A stretch of DNA of 32,780 nucleotides from GCA-016699975 sp964515255 (GCA_964515255.1 CAZETL010000003.1:1-32780); one strand, 5' to 3'; shown: positions 15,087 to 23,932, counted from the stretch's first letter. Notes: generated by a model from the letters alone, not told the origin. Numbers and translations: made by a program.

Positions 15087-15150
15087 ATGGATGAGTGACG
15101 GTTCTTTGTCTCTTTGGAATAGGGAACGAGCTGTCGTCTGCGATATTCTC

Positions 15151-15179
15151 ATGCTATCATTCGCCTGTCGGAAAAACAA
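15151..15179 (-). promoter_or_regulatory. Possible cysS promoter
   Basis: On the minus strand TTGTTT (15174-15179), 17 bases, TAGCAT (15151-15156). Transcription would begin near 15144, supporting the ATG at 15086 as start. It lies in the 111-base region between divergent cysS and the glycosyltransferase gene. Confidence 0.4.
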
Positions 15180-15197
15180 ACGGGAAGGCTGGAGATT

Positions 15198-16370
15198 ATG
15201 AAAATCGGAATCGACGCAAGATTTTACGGTCCAGTTGGGAAGGGACTTGGGCGGTATACGTCGGAACTTATTAAGTCTCTCGAAGAGATCGACAAAGAGA
15301 ATAGGTATGTCATTTTTTTGCGGCGTGACAACTTCGACTCGTATGTTCCCAAAAATCCAAGATTTGAGAAGCGGCTTGCCGATTTTCGCTGGTATTCTCT
15401 TGAGGAGCAGGTCATTTTTCCCATCGTACTTTATCGAGAGCGATGTGATCTTCTGCATTTCCCGCATTTCAACGTACCGATCGGATATCGGGGACCATTC
15501 GTAGTGACAGTCCATGATCTCATTTTGCTGCGATTCCCGACACTGCGAGCGACTACGTTGAGCCCGATTTTATATAGGATGAAGTTCCTTGCTTATCGCT
15601 TTGTGATCTGGAACGCACTCTTTCGATCGCAGGCGATCATTACGGTCTCCGAATATGCGAAAGCTGATATTTTGGACAGATATCGAGTTTCAAGTGAAAA
15701 GATCACCGTAACCTATGAGGCGGCGCATCCGTTTTGCTTTCGTTCAAGCCCTGAGTCGTCGCGCGATTTCTTTCTCCGTCTCGGGCTTCTCGAAACAAAG
15801 CCGGAGAGTAGCGTACATGGTATACTGAAGCCGTTTGTTCTTTCCGTGGGGAATGCCTATCCCCACAAAAATCTCGAGGCGCTCGTGGATGCGTTTGCGG
15901 ATTTTCCTGACGATCGTGCGCTCCTTGTCTTTGTCGGGTGGGATGAATATTTTTATCCGAGGCTTGTGCGGTACGTTGCGGCGAAGAATCTCTCGTCCGT
16001 CGTTTTCGCGAAATCGGTATCAGACGAGGAACTCGATCTCCTGTATCGGAGTGCAAGGATATCGGTTTTCCCGTCGAAATACGAGGGATTCGGCCTCCCT
16101 CCACTCGAAGCAATGGGGAAAGGATCGCCGGTGCTTGCCGCAAATGCAACGGCGTTCCCAGAAATCCTCGACGGGGCTGCTGATTTCTTTGACCCGAACG
16201 ACCCCGGCGCGCTTCTGCGGGAATTGTGGAAACTCTGGAACTGTAAAGATCGCAGGAAAGATCTGCGGGATCGTGGGTACCGACGGGCAAACGAATTCTC
16301 GTGGGAACGAATGGGTCGGGAGACGCTTCAATTGTACTCTCGAATCTCTGGTGCCAAATCGGCGAGATGA
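15198..16370 (+). CDS. Family 4 glycosyltransferase
   Basis: GT-B fold retaining transferase, probably adding a sugar to a polyprenol-linked or surface glycan at the cytoplasmic membrane face. N-terminal acceptor domain starts MKIGIDARFYGPVGKGLGRY with the glycine-rich loop; HVDLHF-like and VTVHDLILL elements follow; the C-terminal donor domain begins LSVGNAYPHKNLEALVDAF and carries FPSKYEGFGLPPLEAM with the two glutamates of the EX7E motif, then PVLAANATAFPEIL. Length of 390 residues is typical. GGAG at 15191-15194 precedes ATG 15198. The DUF4012 gene starts one base after its stop, so both are translated from one mRNA, with murJ behind. Confidence 0.93.
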   Translation: MKIGIDARFYGPVGKGLGRYTSELIKSLEEIDKENRYVIFLRRDNFDSYVPKNPRFEKRLADFRWYSLEEQVIFPIVLYRERCDLLHFPHFNVPIGYRGPFVVTVHDLILLRFPTLRATTLSPILYRMKFLAYRFVIWNALFRSQAIITVSEYAKADILDRYRVSSEKITVTYEAAHPFCFRSSPESSRDFFLRLGLLETKPESSVHGILKPFVLSVGNAYPHKNLEALVDAFADFPDDRALLVFVGWDEYFYPRLVRYVAAKNLSSVVFAKSVSDEELDLLYRSARISVFPSKYEGFGLPPLEAMGKGSPVLAANATAFPEILDGAADFFDPNDPGALLRELWKLWNCKDRRKDLRDRGYRRANEFSWERMGRETLQLYSRISGAKSAR

Positions 16371-16371
16371 T

Positions 16372-18666
16372 ATGAATGGTCCTTTTCAGAAAAATCCAAA
16401 CAGTGCGGGGCGTCGCTTTTCGGATATCCGGCCGAGACGGCCGCGAGGGAGCGGAGTATCCGAGAACCGGAACTTTTCGCGAGTTTCGCCCCCCGCCTTT
16501 CCGGTACAGCGATCTTCTGCTGATGCGGTTCAATCGGAGGCGCGGGAGCTCTCTCCGCAGTTTCAATTTCGGAAACCGCCAACCTCTCTGCGGGGCCATT
16601 CCTCGGGTTTTTTCTGGCGGGTGAAGAACCGAGTGGCGTCGGATTGGTTTTCGTTTGCGTCGAGGATCTCGATTCTTTCTGAAATATTCGACGGAAGGCG
16701 TTTCGTTTTTTCCGGTGCCGCGATAGGGCTGCTTCTTTTGCTTTTCTGGTGCCTTTTCTCTCTCATCGGAAATGGGATTGCATTGAAGAAGCAAGTACTC
16801 GGTTCAAGTATGGACGGCTACCAATCGCTTTCCCGTGCGGTCGACGAGGCGAAACAACGGGACTTTGCGGCATCTGCGGCGTCCCTTGTCTCCGCATCAT
16901 CGTCTTTTTCGGATGCCATGAAGCGGTTTGAAGAATGGAATGAGACACTGATCGAATATACGAAATATGTGCCTGGCCTTTCGAAATTGTCGTCGGGGAA
17001 GCACGTAATCCTTGCAGCAAAGGGCATCTCAGATGCGGGAGTTATCTTACTTCGGGTTGGAAGCCGCCTTGAATCTGTCGGAAATCCGCTTGATCCCGCG
17101 AACCGGGTTTCGCTTCTCGAGACGCTCCGATCGGTTCGCGGCGATCTCTCGTCGGCGGAAGAACTTCTTTCCGGGGCTGATCGGGATCTCCATCTTGTTT
17201 CAGCTGCAGATCTCCCGACCGACAAGCGCGAAGAATTCGTCCGTCTCTCGGAAAAGGTGTCGGATATGGCTGGCGGCATACGGCTTTTCTTGGATCACGA
17301 GAACATCCTCTCCGATATGCTCGGCGAGAACGGTCCGAGGAAATTCCTCTTCCTTTTCCAGAACAATCAGGAAGCTCGAGCGACCGGAGGATTTATCGGA
17401 AGCTATGCATTCCTCGATATAGCGAACGGCAGGGCAAGGAAATTCTTCATTGACGGAATTTTCAATCCAGACGGCCAATTGAAAGAAGACATCGTCCCGC
17501 CAAAGCCGATACAAAAAGTAAGCAGCGCCTGGAGCCTCCATGATAGCAATTGGTTTCCGGATTTTCCGGTCTCTGCGGAGAAGGCCATTCTTTTCTATGA
17601 GAAAACTGGCGGACCGACTGTTGATGGAGTGATCGCATGCACCCCGGATATGATCCAGCGATTCCTTGAAATATCCGGACCAATCCGGCTTGATAGATAC
17701 GGCGTCACCGTACATGCCGAAAACTTTCTCGAAACCGTGCAGTATCAGGTGGAAGTTGCCTATGACAAAGTTGAGAACCGTCCCAAGCAGATTCTCTCCG
17801 ATCTTGCTCCGATACTTATTGACCGGGTGCTTGGATCGGGCTCGTCTGCAAGGTCGATAAGCCTTGCTCTCGCCGCAGTCGAATCAGAATTCGCAAAAAA
17901 ACACATCTTGTTGTATTCGCGGAATCCGTCTTTCCAGTCGCTCATCTCTCGTGCTGGATGGTCCGGGGAAGTGCTTTCGGCTCGAAAGGATTATTTGAGC
18001 GTGATCAACTCGAACATTAATGGCTTCAAAACCGACGGCGTGATCGATGAAACTATCAAGCACCGGGCCGATATCAAGGATGACGGAAGCGTTGTTGATA
18101 CGGTTACGGTGCGAAGGGTGCATCGAGGGGGAAAAACAGGGTACGACTGGTGGGATCGAGTGAACGCCGATTACCTGCGCGTGTATGTGCCGCTCGGATC
18201 GAAGTTACTCTCTGCTTCCGGGTATACACCGGAAACAGTGAATGCTCCCCTGGACTACGACGCCCTTCACTTTTTGAGAGATCCCGACATTGAGCGCGAA
18301 GAGCGAGGAACAGTGCTAGACCCCGCTTCTGGGACGAGAATATCCGAAGATGCTGGGAAGACGGTATTTGGGAATTGGGTATATGTGAGTCCAGGGGAGA
18401 CGGTTGAGCTGACATATACCTATTTGCTGCCATTTCAGGTTGATCCGCACGCGGACGAGTCGGGAATGGATGAGTACTCGCTTGTCGCGCAAAAACAAGC
18501 CGGTTCCAAGGGGAGCGCCTTTTCCTTCTCAATCCATTTTCCTGAGGATCTTACTCCCGTATGGCAAACGGGAGATAGGCTGACTTCGTCCAGTGGAAAT
18601 TTCCAGGCGGAGACAGATTTGACGTACGATCGATTTTTCGGCATTCTGCTCTCACTTGTCCGGTGA
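16372..18666 (+). CDS. DUF4012 membrane protein, likely envelope polysaccharide function
   Basis: A 764-residue protein with a basic, proline- and serine-rich cytoplasmic tail (residues 1 to about 105), one membrane helix (about 112-136, AAIGLLLLLFWCLFSLIGNG) and a large outer part. Residues about 130-270 look helical with coiled-coil character; the following domain carries the DUF4012 hallmarks FLFLFQNNQEARATGGFIGS and DSNWFPDFPVSAEKAILFYE, with GPTVDGVIACTPD behind them. The C-terminal third is beta-rich. DUF4012 proteins occur beside polysaccharide genes in many Patescibacteria and Gram-positives; their activity is not known to me. The frame is open well upstream across the glycosyltransferase, but ATG 16372, directly behind its stop, is the sensible start. 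Confidence 0.9.
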   Translation: MNGPFQKNPNSAGRRFSDIRPRRPRGSGVSENRNFSRVSPPAFPVQRSSADAVQSEARELSPQFQFRKPPTSLRGHSSGFFWRVKNRVASDWFSFASRISILSEIFDGRRFVFSGAAIGLLLLLFWCLFSLIGNGIALKKQVLGSSMDGYQSLSRAVDEAKQRDFAASAASLVSASSSFSDAMKRFEEWNETLIEYTKYVPGLSKLSSGKHVILAAKGISDAGVILLRVGSRLESVGNPLDPANRVSLLETLRSVRGDLSSAEELLSGADRDLHLVSAADLPTDKREEFVRLSEKVSDMAGGIRLFLDHENILSDMLGENGPRKFLFLFQNNQEARATGGFIGSYAFLDIANGRARKFFIDGIFNPDGQLKEDIVPPKPIQKVSSAWSLHDSNWFPDFPVSAEKAILFYEKTGGPTVDGVIACTPDMIQRFLEISGPIRLDRYGVTVHAENFLETVQYQVEVAYDKVENRPKQILSDLAPILIDRVLGSGSSARSISLALAAVESEFAKKHILLYSRNPSFQSLISRAGWSGEVLSARKDYLSVINSNINGFKTDGVIDETIKHRADIKDDGSVVDTVTVRRVHRGGKTGYDWWDRVNADYLRVYVPLGSKLLSASGYTPETVNAPLDYDALHFLRDPDIEREERGTVLDPASGTRISEDAGKTVFGNWVYVSPGETVELTYTYLLPFQVDPHADESGMDEYSLVAQKQAGSKGSAFSFSIHFPEDLTPVWQTGDRLTSSSGNFQAETDLTYDRFFGILLSLVR

Positions 18667-18699
18667 GGAACCACTGTTTTATCTTTCGGATTTGCGCTT

Positions 18700-20367
18700 A
18701 TGGGGGGGATATTTCGTATGGCGATGCAGGGAATGCGGATGATGTTTTGCGGGAGAGCGAATTCAACGGTTGGAGGGGCGGCGATTGTTATTGCGGTTTT
18801 TGGCATGCTCTCGAGAGTTCTCGGTTTTGTCCGAGACAGGATTCTCGCGGGGACATTCGGGGCAGGAGATACTCTTGATGCCTATTACGCAGCGTTTCGG
18901 ATACCAGACTTTTTGTACGGGCTTCTTGTTGCCGGAGCTCTCTCTGCCGCGTTCGTGCCAATATTCGCGGAGTTGCGCGAGCGGAAGGGAGATAAGTCGG
19001 CGTGGGAACTCGCAAACGGAGTACTGCTTTTTGTTATCGCAGCGCTTGGCGGAGTGTCTCTTGTCGCGATGATATTTTCCAGCCAGCTGCTTCCGTTTCT
19101 TGTGCCGGGCTTTTCGAATGAGAAACAGGAAGCAACGGTGCAGCTTACTCGCATTATGCTTGCCGGCCCAATATTCCTTGGGGTGAGCGCCGTATTTGGG
19201 AGCATCCTTGTTTCGTTTCGGAATTTCATTGTCTTTTCGCTTGCGCCGGTTTTCTATAACGCGGGAATCATTTTCGGCGTTACCGTTCTCTCGAAATTTT
19301 TTGGCGAATCTGGACTCGCGATGGGAGTCGTCTTTGGTACGGTGCTTCACGCATGCGTTCAATATCCGAGCGTTCGGCAAGCTGGCTTCCGGTTTTCCAT
19401 TCACTCGAGTCTTTTGCGGAATAGGGAAGTATTCCGCGTCGTTCGATTGATGATTCCGAGGTCGATCAGTATCGCCGTCGGGCAAGTCGGATTCCTTGCT
19501 GCCACGTTTTTTGCCTCAGTACTCGCTTCTGGGACGCTTGCTGCCTACACGTTGGCGAACAATATCCAAAGCGTTCCCCTTGGATTGTTTGGTGTCGCAT
19601 TTTCCCTGGCGGCGTTTCCGACGCTCTCTGCATTCGCGGCGAGGGATGAGCGCCAGCGATTCTCTCTGACTCTGGCAAAGACAGCGAAGCAGATGTTGTT
19701 TTTTGTGCTTCCGATCGGATTTATGATCATAGCGCTCCGGGCGCAGATCGTTCGCATTATTCTCGGAACCGGCGAATTCGATTGGAACGATACGCGAATG
19801 ACTTTCGAAATTCTCGGGGTGCTCTCGGCGAGCCTTTTCGCGCAAAGCCTTATCCCTCTCTTTGCTCGAGCGTTCTTTTCTCTCCAGGATACGAAGACTC
19901 CGCTGTTCATTGCGCTTGCTTCCGAAGTTTTGCATATCGTTTTTCTGATTATCGGAATTCGGACATGGGGCGTCGCTGCGCTCCCGCTTTCATTTTCAAT
20001 TGCAAGCGTTTTCAATTTTGCGCTCCTCTATATTTTTCTTCGGAAGCGACTTGACGCATGGGATGATCGGGCTTTTTTTTCCTCAATTTCAAAGATGGTG
20101 GTGGCGTCAGTGGCATCGGTTGGCGCGGTACAGCTGGGAAAGCTCTTCTTCGAAGTGGGCAATGTCCGGCTTGATACCTTCGTTGAAGTGCTTCTTGAAT
20201 TTCTTTGGTCTTCTCTTCTTGGCGCGGGAGCTTTCGTTCTCGCTGCCTGGGCACTCCGCATCGAAGAGCTTGAGAGTGTTTGGAGATTCATCGTGTCCAA
20301 ATTTTCCCGGTCCCCGGAGATTCTGAAGGAGTCAGAGGAAGAATCGCTTCATGGAACCGCAGTGTAG
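18700..20367 (+). CDS. murJ: Lipid II flippase MurJ
   Basis: Polytopic MOP-superfamily transporter that flips the peptidoglycan precursor lipid II to the outer membrane face. It shows the typical start STVGGAAIVIAVFGMLSRVL then GFVRDRILAGTFGAGDTLDA, with the arginines and acidic residues of the central cavity, and about 14 hydrophobic helices over 555 residues. Several near ATGs (18700, 18718, 18739) could be the start; the longest is given, and no Shine-Dalgarno decides. It lies 33 bases behind the DUF4012 gene and is the last gene of this envelope operon. A charged tail of about 40 residues closes it. Confidence 0.94.
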   Translation: MGGIFRMAMQGMRMMFCGRANSTVGGAAIVIAVFGMLSRVLGFVRDRILAGTFGAGDTLDAYYAAFRIPDFLYGLLVAGALSAAFVPIFAELRERKGDKSAWELANGVLLFVIAALGGVSLVAMIFSSQLLPFLVPGFSNEKQEATVQLTRIMLAGPIFLGVSAVFGSILVSFRNFIVFSLAPVFYNAGIIFGVTVLSKFFGESGLAMGVVFGTVLHACVQYPSVRQAGFRFSIHSSLLRNREVFRVVRLMIPRSISIAVGQVGFLAATFFASVLASGTLAAYTLANNIQSVPLGLFGVAFSLAAFPTLSAFAARDERQRFSLTLAKTAKQMLFFVLPIGFMIIALRAQIVRIILGTGEFDWNDTRMTFEILGVLSASLFAQSLIPLFARAFFSLQDTKTPLFIALASEVLHIVFLIIGIRTWGVAALPLSFSIASVFNFALLYIFLRKRLDAWDDRAFFSSISKMVVASVASVGAVQLGKLFFEVGNVRLDTFVEVLLEFLWSSLLGAGAFVLAAWALRIEELESVWRFIVSKFSRSPEILKESEEESLHGTAV

Positions 20368-20471
20368 GAAGGCATTTCCTTCTCTTGGTGTAAACAGGAA
20401 GGGGATTGCGCAGGAAAAAAGTGCGAGAGGAGAATCGTTTGCTAGTTCACGTGGGACGCTTGGATGTTTTC

Positions 20472-20500
20472 TTGCCACTCGCCGGGGAATTCGCTAGAGT
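20472..20500 (+). promoter_or_regulatory. Promoter of lysS, suggesting a leaderless message
   Basis: TTGCCA (20472-20477), 17 bases, TAGAGT (20495-20500). The expected transcription start at about 20507 is within two bases of ATG 20509. The Shine-Dalgarno position is inside the promoter, so the message would be leaderless or nearly so. Confidence 0.5.
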
Positions 20501-20508
20501 ATGGGCAT

Positions 20509-21966
20509 ATGCGCGAAGATATTCTTGCGGCACGCCGAGAGAAGTTGCAGCGGGCAATGGCTGAATTTGGCGAAGCGTATCCTGAAAAGGCGATGCGGAC
20601 GCACACAAATGCGGACGCGGTTTCGAATTTCGACGATCTTTCAAACGCGAAGGAGCCTGTGGCGCTCGTCGGACGGATTCGGTCGCTTCGCACTATGGGG
20701 AAGGTTGTATTTGCTCACATGGAGGACGAGAGCGGAAAGATACAGGTTTTCGTGCGGAAGGGCGCGATATCAGACGAGCTTTTCTCGGCATTCCTCGAGA
20801 GCGCGGATATCGGTGATTTTATCGAAGTTACTGGAATACTGTTTCTCACGAAACAAAATGAGAAAACTCTCGAAGTATCGAAGTGGAGAATGCTCTCAAA
20901 ATCGATTCGCCCGATTCCTTCGGAATTTTATGGCTTGAAAGACGAGGAAGAATTGCTTCGACGGAGATATCTCGATCTTGCCACAAATGCCGAGACTCGC
21001 GAGCTCTTCCGGAAGAAAAGCGTTTTCTGGCGGACGGTGCGGGATTTCCTGACCCAAGAAAATTTTCTCGAGGTGCAGACGCCGGTCTTGGAACATATTC
21101 CGGGCGGCGCCGAAGCAGAGCCATTCATCACGCATCACAATGCGCTTGATCAGGACTTCTACCTTCGTATTTCGCTCGAGCTTCCTTTGAAGCGACTTCT
21201 CGTAGGTGGGTACGATCGCGTATTTGAAATTGGCCGCGTATTCCGGAATGAAGGGATTGATCGGGAACATCTGCAGGAATTCGATCACATGGAGTTCTAT
21301 GCGGCCTATCTTGATATGAGGGCGGGCATGGAGATGGTGGAGCAGCTCTATCGGAACATTGTGGAACGTGTGACGGGAGGTCTTGAGACGATGCATGGTG
21401 AGGAAGCCATCAATTGGGGAAAGCCTTTTGCAATAGTTGATTACTTTGGCGCTTTCGAGCGGGAGACCGGCATTGATTTGTCAGAGGATGTGTCTGTTGA
21501 GAACTTGAAGAAGAAAGCCGACGAACTTGGAATCGGCTACGAGAATTCGTATGGAAAGGGTCGAATGATAGACACGATCTATAAGAAGACCGTGCGGAAG
21601 AAATTGATCCAGCCGTGCTTTTTGGTCGGGCATCCGATTGAGGTGTCGCCACTTGCAAAACGTGATCCGAAAAACCCCCGGAGGGTTCTTCGGTTTCAGC
21701 CGATCGCATGCGCCAGCGAACTCGGGAATGGTTTCTCGGAACTCAATGACCCGATTGACCAACGAACACGCTTTTTGGAGCAGATGGAATTGCGAGAGGC
21801 GGGAGACGCCGAGGCGCAACAAATTGACGAGGATTTCCTTGAAGCGCTCGAATACGGCATGCCGCCCGCTTGCGGTTTTGGTATGAGCGAACGATTCTTT
21901 GCGATCCTTATGAATCGCTCTATTCGTGAGACGGTCATATTTCCGCCGATGCGGGGAAAAAACTAA
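20509..21966 (+). CDS. lysS: Lysyl-tRNA synthetase, class II
   Basis: Class IIb synthetase charging tRNA-Lys, whose gene lies at 24733. The N-terminal OB domain (VALVGRIRSLRTMGKVVFAH) is followed by RRRYLDLATN, motif 2 around VFEIGRVFRNEGIDREHLQE, and the lysine-pocket segment ACASELGNGFSELNDPIDQR. Motif 3 reads GFGMSERFFAILMN with SER in place of the usual DR, keeping the essential arginine. From ATG 20509 it has 485 residues; the frame continues 15 codons upstream to 20464, but those overlap the promoter. It is followed after 52 bases by serS, the two forming a tRNA-charging operon. Confidence 0.96.
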   Translation: MREDILAARREKLQRAMAEFGEAYPEKAMRTHTNADAVSNFDDLSNAKEPVALVGRIRSLRTMGKVVFAHMEDESGKIQVFVRKGAISDELFSAFLESADIGDFIEVTGILFLTKQNEKTLEVSKWRMLSKSIRPIPSEFYGLKDEEELLRRRYLDLATNAETRELFRKKSVFWRTVRDFLTQENFLEVQTPVLEHIPGGAEAEPFITHHNALDQDFYLRISLELPLKRLLVGGYDRVFEIGRVFRNEGIDREHLQEFDHMEFYAAYLDMRAGMEMVEQLYRNIVERVTGGLETMHGEEAINWGKPFAIVDYFGAFERETGIDLSEDVSVENLKKKADELGIGYENSYGKGRMIDTIYKKTVRKKLIQPCFLVGHPIEVSPLAKRDPKNPRRVLRFQPIACASELGNGFSELNDPIDQRTRFLEQMELREAGDAEAQQIDEDFLEALEYGMPPACGFGMSERFFAILMNRSIRETVIFPPMRGKN

Positions 21967-22018
21967 AAGCCCCCTACAACCCTAAAGAAAAACTCCCTCT
22001 GAATTTCAAAGGAACACT

Positions 22019-23326
22019 ATGCTTGACATCCAATATATTCGCGATCATCGGGACGAGGTAGTGCAGGCGGCAAAGAATAAGAATGTGTCCGTCGATATCG
22101 ATCAGTTGCTTGAAGTCGACGGGAAGCGCATGCAATTGCTTCGCGAGATCGAAGAATTGAAATCTGTCAAAAACGACATTAACGACCTCATTCCGCAGGC
22201 AACCTCGGATGAACGGACAGAGCTGATCGCCAGAGGAAAGGAAATAAAAGAAAAGCTCGATGCGAAGGGGCCGGAATATCAGGAAGCAGAGAGGGTCTTT
22301 CGGGATCTCATGTATCTTGTTCCGAATATCCCGAGTTCTGATACGCCGATTGGGCCGGACGAGAGCGGAAATGTCATCCTTCGAGAATGGGGCGAGAAAC
22401 CGGCTTTTGATTTTCAGCCGAAAGAACACTGGCAGATTGCCGAGGCTCTCGGCCTCATGGACGCTGATCGCGCGGCAAAAGTAAGCGGATCGAGGTTTCT
22501 CTACCTCAAGGGAGATCTCGTGCTTCTTGAATGGGCGATGATGTCGCTGGCATTTCAGACCCTGACGAATGAGCGGGTCCTTGCAGAAATTGCGGCGGGT
22601 GCGAATATCGATATCTCTCCGAAGCCATTTGTCCCGGCGCTGCCGCCAATGATGATCCGTCCCGATATGCATCGGCGCATGGGGCGTCTTGATCCTGAGG
22701 AGATGTACTTGCTCGAGCGCGATAATCTGACGCTTATCGGAAGTGCGGAGCATACGCTTGGCTCCATGTATGCCGACGAAATCCTCAGCGAGAAGGATCT
22801 TCCGATCCGGCTCGCCGGATTCTCGGCGGCGTTTCGCCGAGAAGCGGGATCGTATGGAAAGGACATGAGGGGAATGCTCCGCGTGCATCAGTTCAACAAG
22901 CTTGAAATGGAGACATTTACTACTGCGGAACAGGCGGAAAAAGAGCAGGAATTTATGGTTGCGATCCAGGAATATCTCCTCCGTCAACTCGGGATTCCAT
23001 ACCAAGTGATGTCGGTGTGCACCGGGGATATGGGAAAGCCGGATTATCGGCAAATCGATATCGAAGCGTGGATGCCGGGACAGGGAAGATACCGGGAGAC
23101 GAACACCTCCGATCTCATTGGGGATTTCCAGTCGCGGCGGCTTGAGACGAGAATCCGCCGCACTGATAGATCGCTCCAGTATGCGCATATGAACGATGCG
23201 ACGGCATTTTCGGAGCGACCGCTCATTGCAATTTTGGAGAATTACCAGCAATCGGACGGAAGCGTCGTTGTGCCGGAGGCATTGCGTTCTTTTCTTGGAA
23301 AGGATATGATTGGTCCGAAACATTGA
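22019..23326 (+). CDS. serS: Seryl-tRNA synthetase
   Basis: Class IIa synthetase charging tRNA-Ser (and tRNA-Sec where present). The N-terminal antiparallel coiled coil that holds the long variable arm of the tRNA spans about residues 30-100 (QLLREIEELKSVKNDINDLI). The catalytic core has motif 2 AAFRREAGSYGKDMRGMLRV with HQFNKLEME, then the motif 3 region EALRSFLGKDMIG. Length of 435 residues is normal. AAAGGA at 22008-22013 precedes ATG 22019 by five bases. Likely cotranscribed with lysS. Confidence 0.96.
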   Translation: MLDIQYIRDHRDEVVQAAKNKNVSVDIDQLLEVDGKRMQLLREIEELKSVKNDINDLIPQATSDERTELIARGKEIKEKLDAKGPEYQEAERVFRDLMYLVPNIPSSDTPIGPDESGNVILREWGEKPAFDFQPKEHWQIAEALGLMDADRAAKVSGSRFLYLKGDLVLLEWAMMSLAFQTLTNERVLAEIAAGANIDISPKPFVPALPPMMIRPDMHRRMGRLDPEEMYLLERDNLTLIGSAEHTLGSMYADEILSEKDLPIRLAGFSAAFRREAGSYGKDMRGMLRVHQFNKLEMETFTTAEQAEKEQEFMVAIQEYLLRQLGIPYQVMSVCTGDMGKPDYRQIDIEAWMPGQGRYRETNTSDLIGDFQSRRLETRIRRTDRSLQYAHMNDATAFSERPLIAILENYQQSDGSVVVPEALRSFLGKDMIGPKH

Positions 23327-23408
23327 GTTTCTGTGGTTTTTGGTTTCCAGTTCTTTTCTGGGGCTAGACTTGATCGAACGCGTAGATGACGCGTAAACGA
23401 GGTGAGAA

Positions 23409-23579
23409 ATGGTTGCATTCAATAAAGTTTTCCGCCGCGACTATATTCGCGGCACTTTCCAGTGGAGTATCCGCAGGTTCATGCTTGTTCCGTTTATTCC
23501 ATTTGGGAGGAAGCGAAAGAAGCGGGCGAGAAGAGGGAAGAAGATGATTCTGGTTTGGGATTCTATCGATCGGCAGTGA
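23409..23579 (+). CDS. Short basic protein of unknown function
   Basis: A 56-residue frame with a strong ribosome-binding sequence, GAGGTGAG, directly before ATG 23409. The product starts MVAFNKVFRRDYIRGTFQWS and is very basic in its second half (FGRKRKKRARRGKKM), suggesting contact with nucleic acid or a membrane surface. No family is recognised. A second frame (23462-23722) overlaps its last two thirds, so either the gene is short and the overlap is chance, or a frameshift joins the two. Confidence 0.5.
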   Translation: MVAFNKVFRRDYIRGTFQWSIRRFMLVPFIPFGRKRKKRARRGKKMILVWDSIDRQ

Positions 23580-23722
23580 TCGGTGAGCTTGGAGACGGGA
23601 AAACAGGGATGTTTCGAATGCCTATTGGGAGAATAATCTTGGCAGGAGGTCTCTTGGATGGCATAGAATGCTTGGATGAGATGGCAGGAAAATACTCAGA
23701 GGGCGTGCAGGTGTTTGCGTAG
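23462..23722 (+). CDS. Doubtful overlapping frame of 86 residues
   Basis: Opens at GTG 23462 without a ribosome-binding sequence and ends at TAG 23720-23722. The part beyond the overlap reads plausibly as protein (GELGDGKTGMFRMPIGRIIL, then DGIECLDEMAGKYSEGVQV). It could be the continuation of the 23409 product after a +1/-1 shift, an independent gene, or chance. No family is recognised. Confidence 0.25.
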   Translation: MEYPQVHACSVYSIWEEAKEAGEKREEDDSGLGFYRSAVIGELGDGKTGMFRMPIGRIILAGGLLDGIECLDEMAGKYSEGVQVFA

Positions 23723-23737
23723 AGTGGAAATGTATTT

Positions 23738-23776
23738 CCCAAGTTTACTGGCAAGGAAAGTGAAGCTAAACTTGGG
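23738..23776 (+). repeat. Inverted repeat, possible stem-loop of a leader or small RNA
   Basis: CCCAAGTTTA (23738-23747) is exactly complementary to TAAACTTGGG (23767-23776) with a 19-base loop. It lies in the non-coding stretch 23723-23894; a second possible stem is TATGC with GCATA further on (about 23799-23832). The stretch ends in the terminator at 23895-23932, so it may be a structured transcript. Confidence 0.45.
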
Positions 23777-23894
23777 AGTAGATACGGATTTCCCCTTATG
23801 CTGTTCCTTTGGAATACGCTTTTACGGCATAGGAGAGCCCTCTCGGGAGATCGATGGACGGGTCCCCGGAGGACAATATGGAATGATAACTAAA

Positions 23895-23932
23895 GGGCAT
23901 GTACATATTCCTTGTGCATGCCCGATTTTTTT
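23895..23932 (+). terminator. Strong intrinsic terminator
   Basis: GGGCATGTACA (23895-23905) pairs with TGTGCATGCCC (23913-23923) over eleven positions with one wobble and a 7-base loop, then GA and seven Ts. It ends transcription from the lysS-serS side or from an RNA in 23723-23894. Confidence 0.9.

Noticed and set aside
15087..15515. 143-residue N-terminal extension of CysRS
   Set aside because: It is antisense to the conserved start of the family 4 glycosyltransferase, crosses the intergenic region, and CysRS homology starts at MLTLYNTL (15086).
15835..16371. 179-residue N-terminal extension of the DUF4012 protein
   Set aside because: It overlaps the second half of the glycosyltransferase in another frame; ATG 16372 directly behind that gene's stop fits better.
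15703..16794. 363-residue minus-strand frame opposite the glycosyltransferase and DUF4012 genes
   Set aside because: Low-complexity basic shadow (R, P, S-rich) of two well-supported plus-strand genes.
21974..23422. 482-residue minus-strand frame opposite serS
   Set aside because: Antisense to a clear seryl-tRNA synthetase.
23723..23932. tmRNA, RNase P RNA or SRP RNA in the hairpin-rich stretch
   Set aside because: The conserved tmRNA tRNA-like end, the RNase P core sequences and the SRP GGAA tetraloop region were not found.
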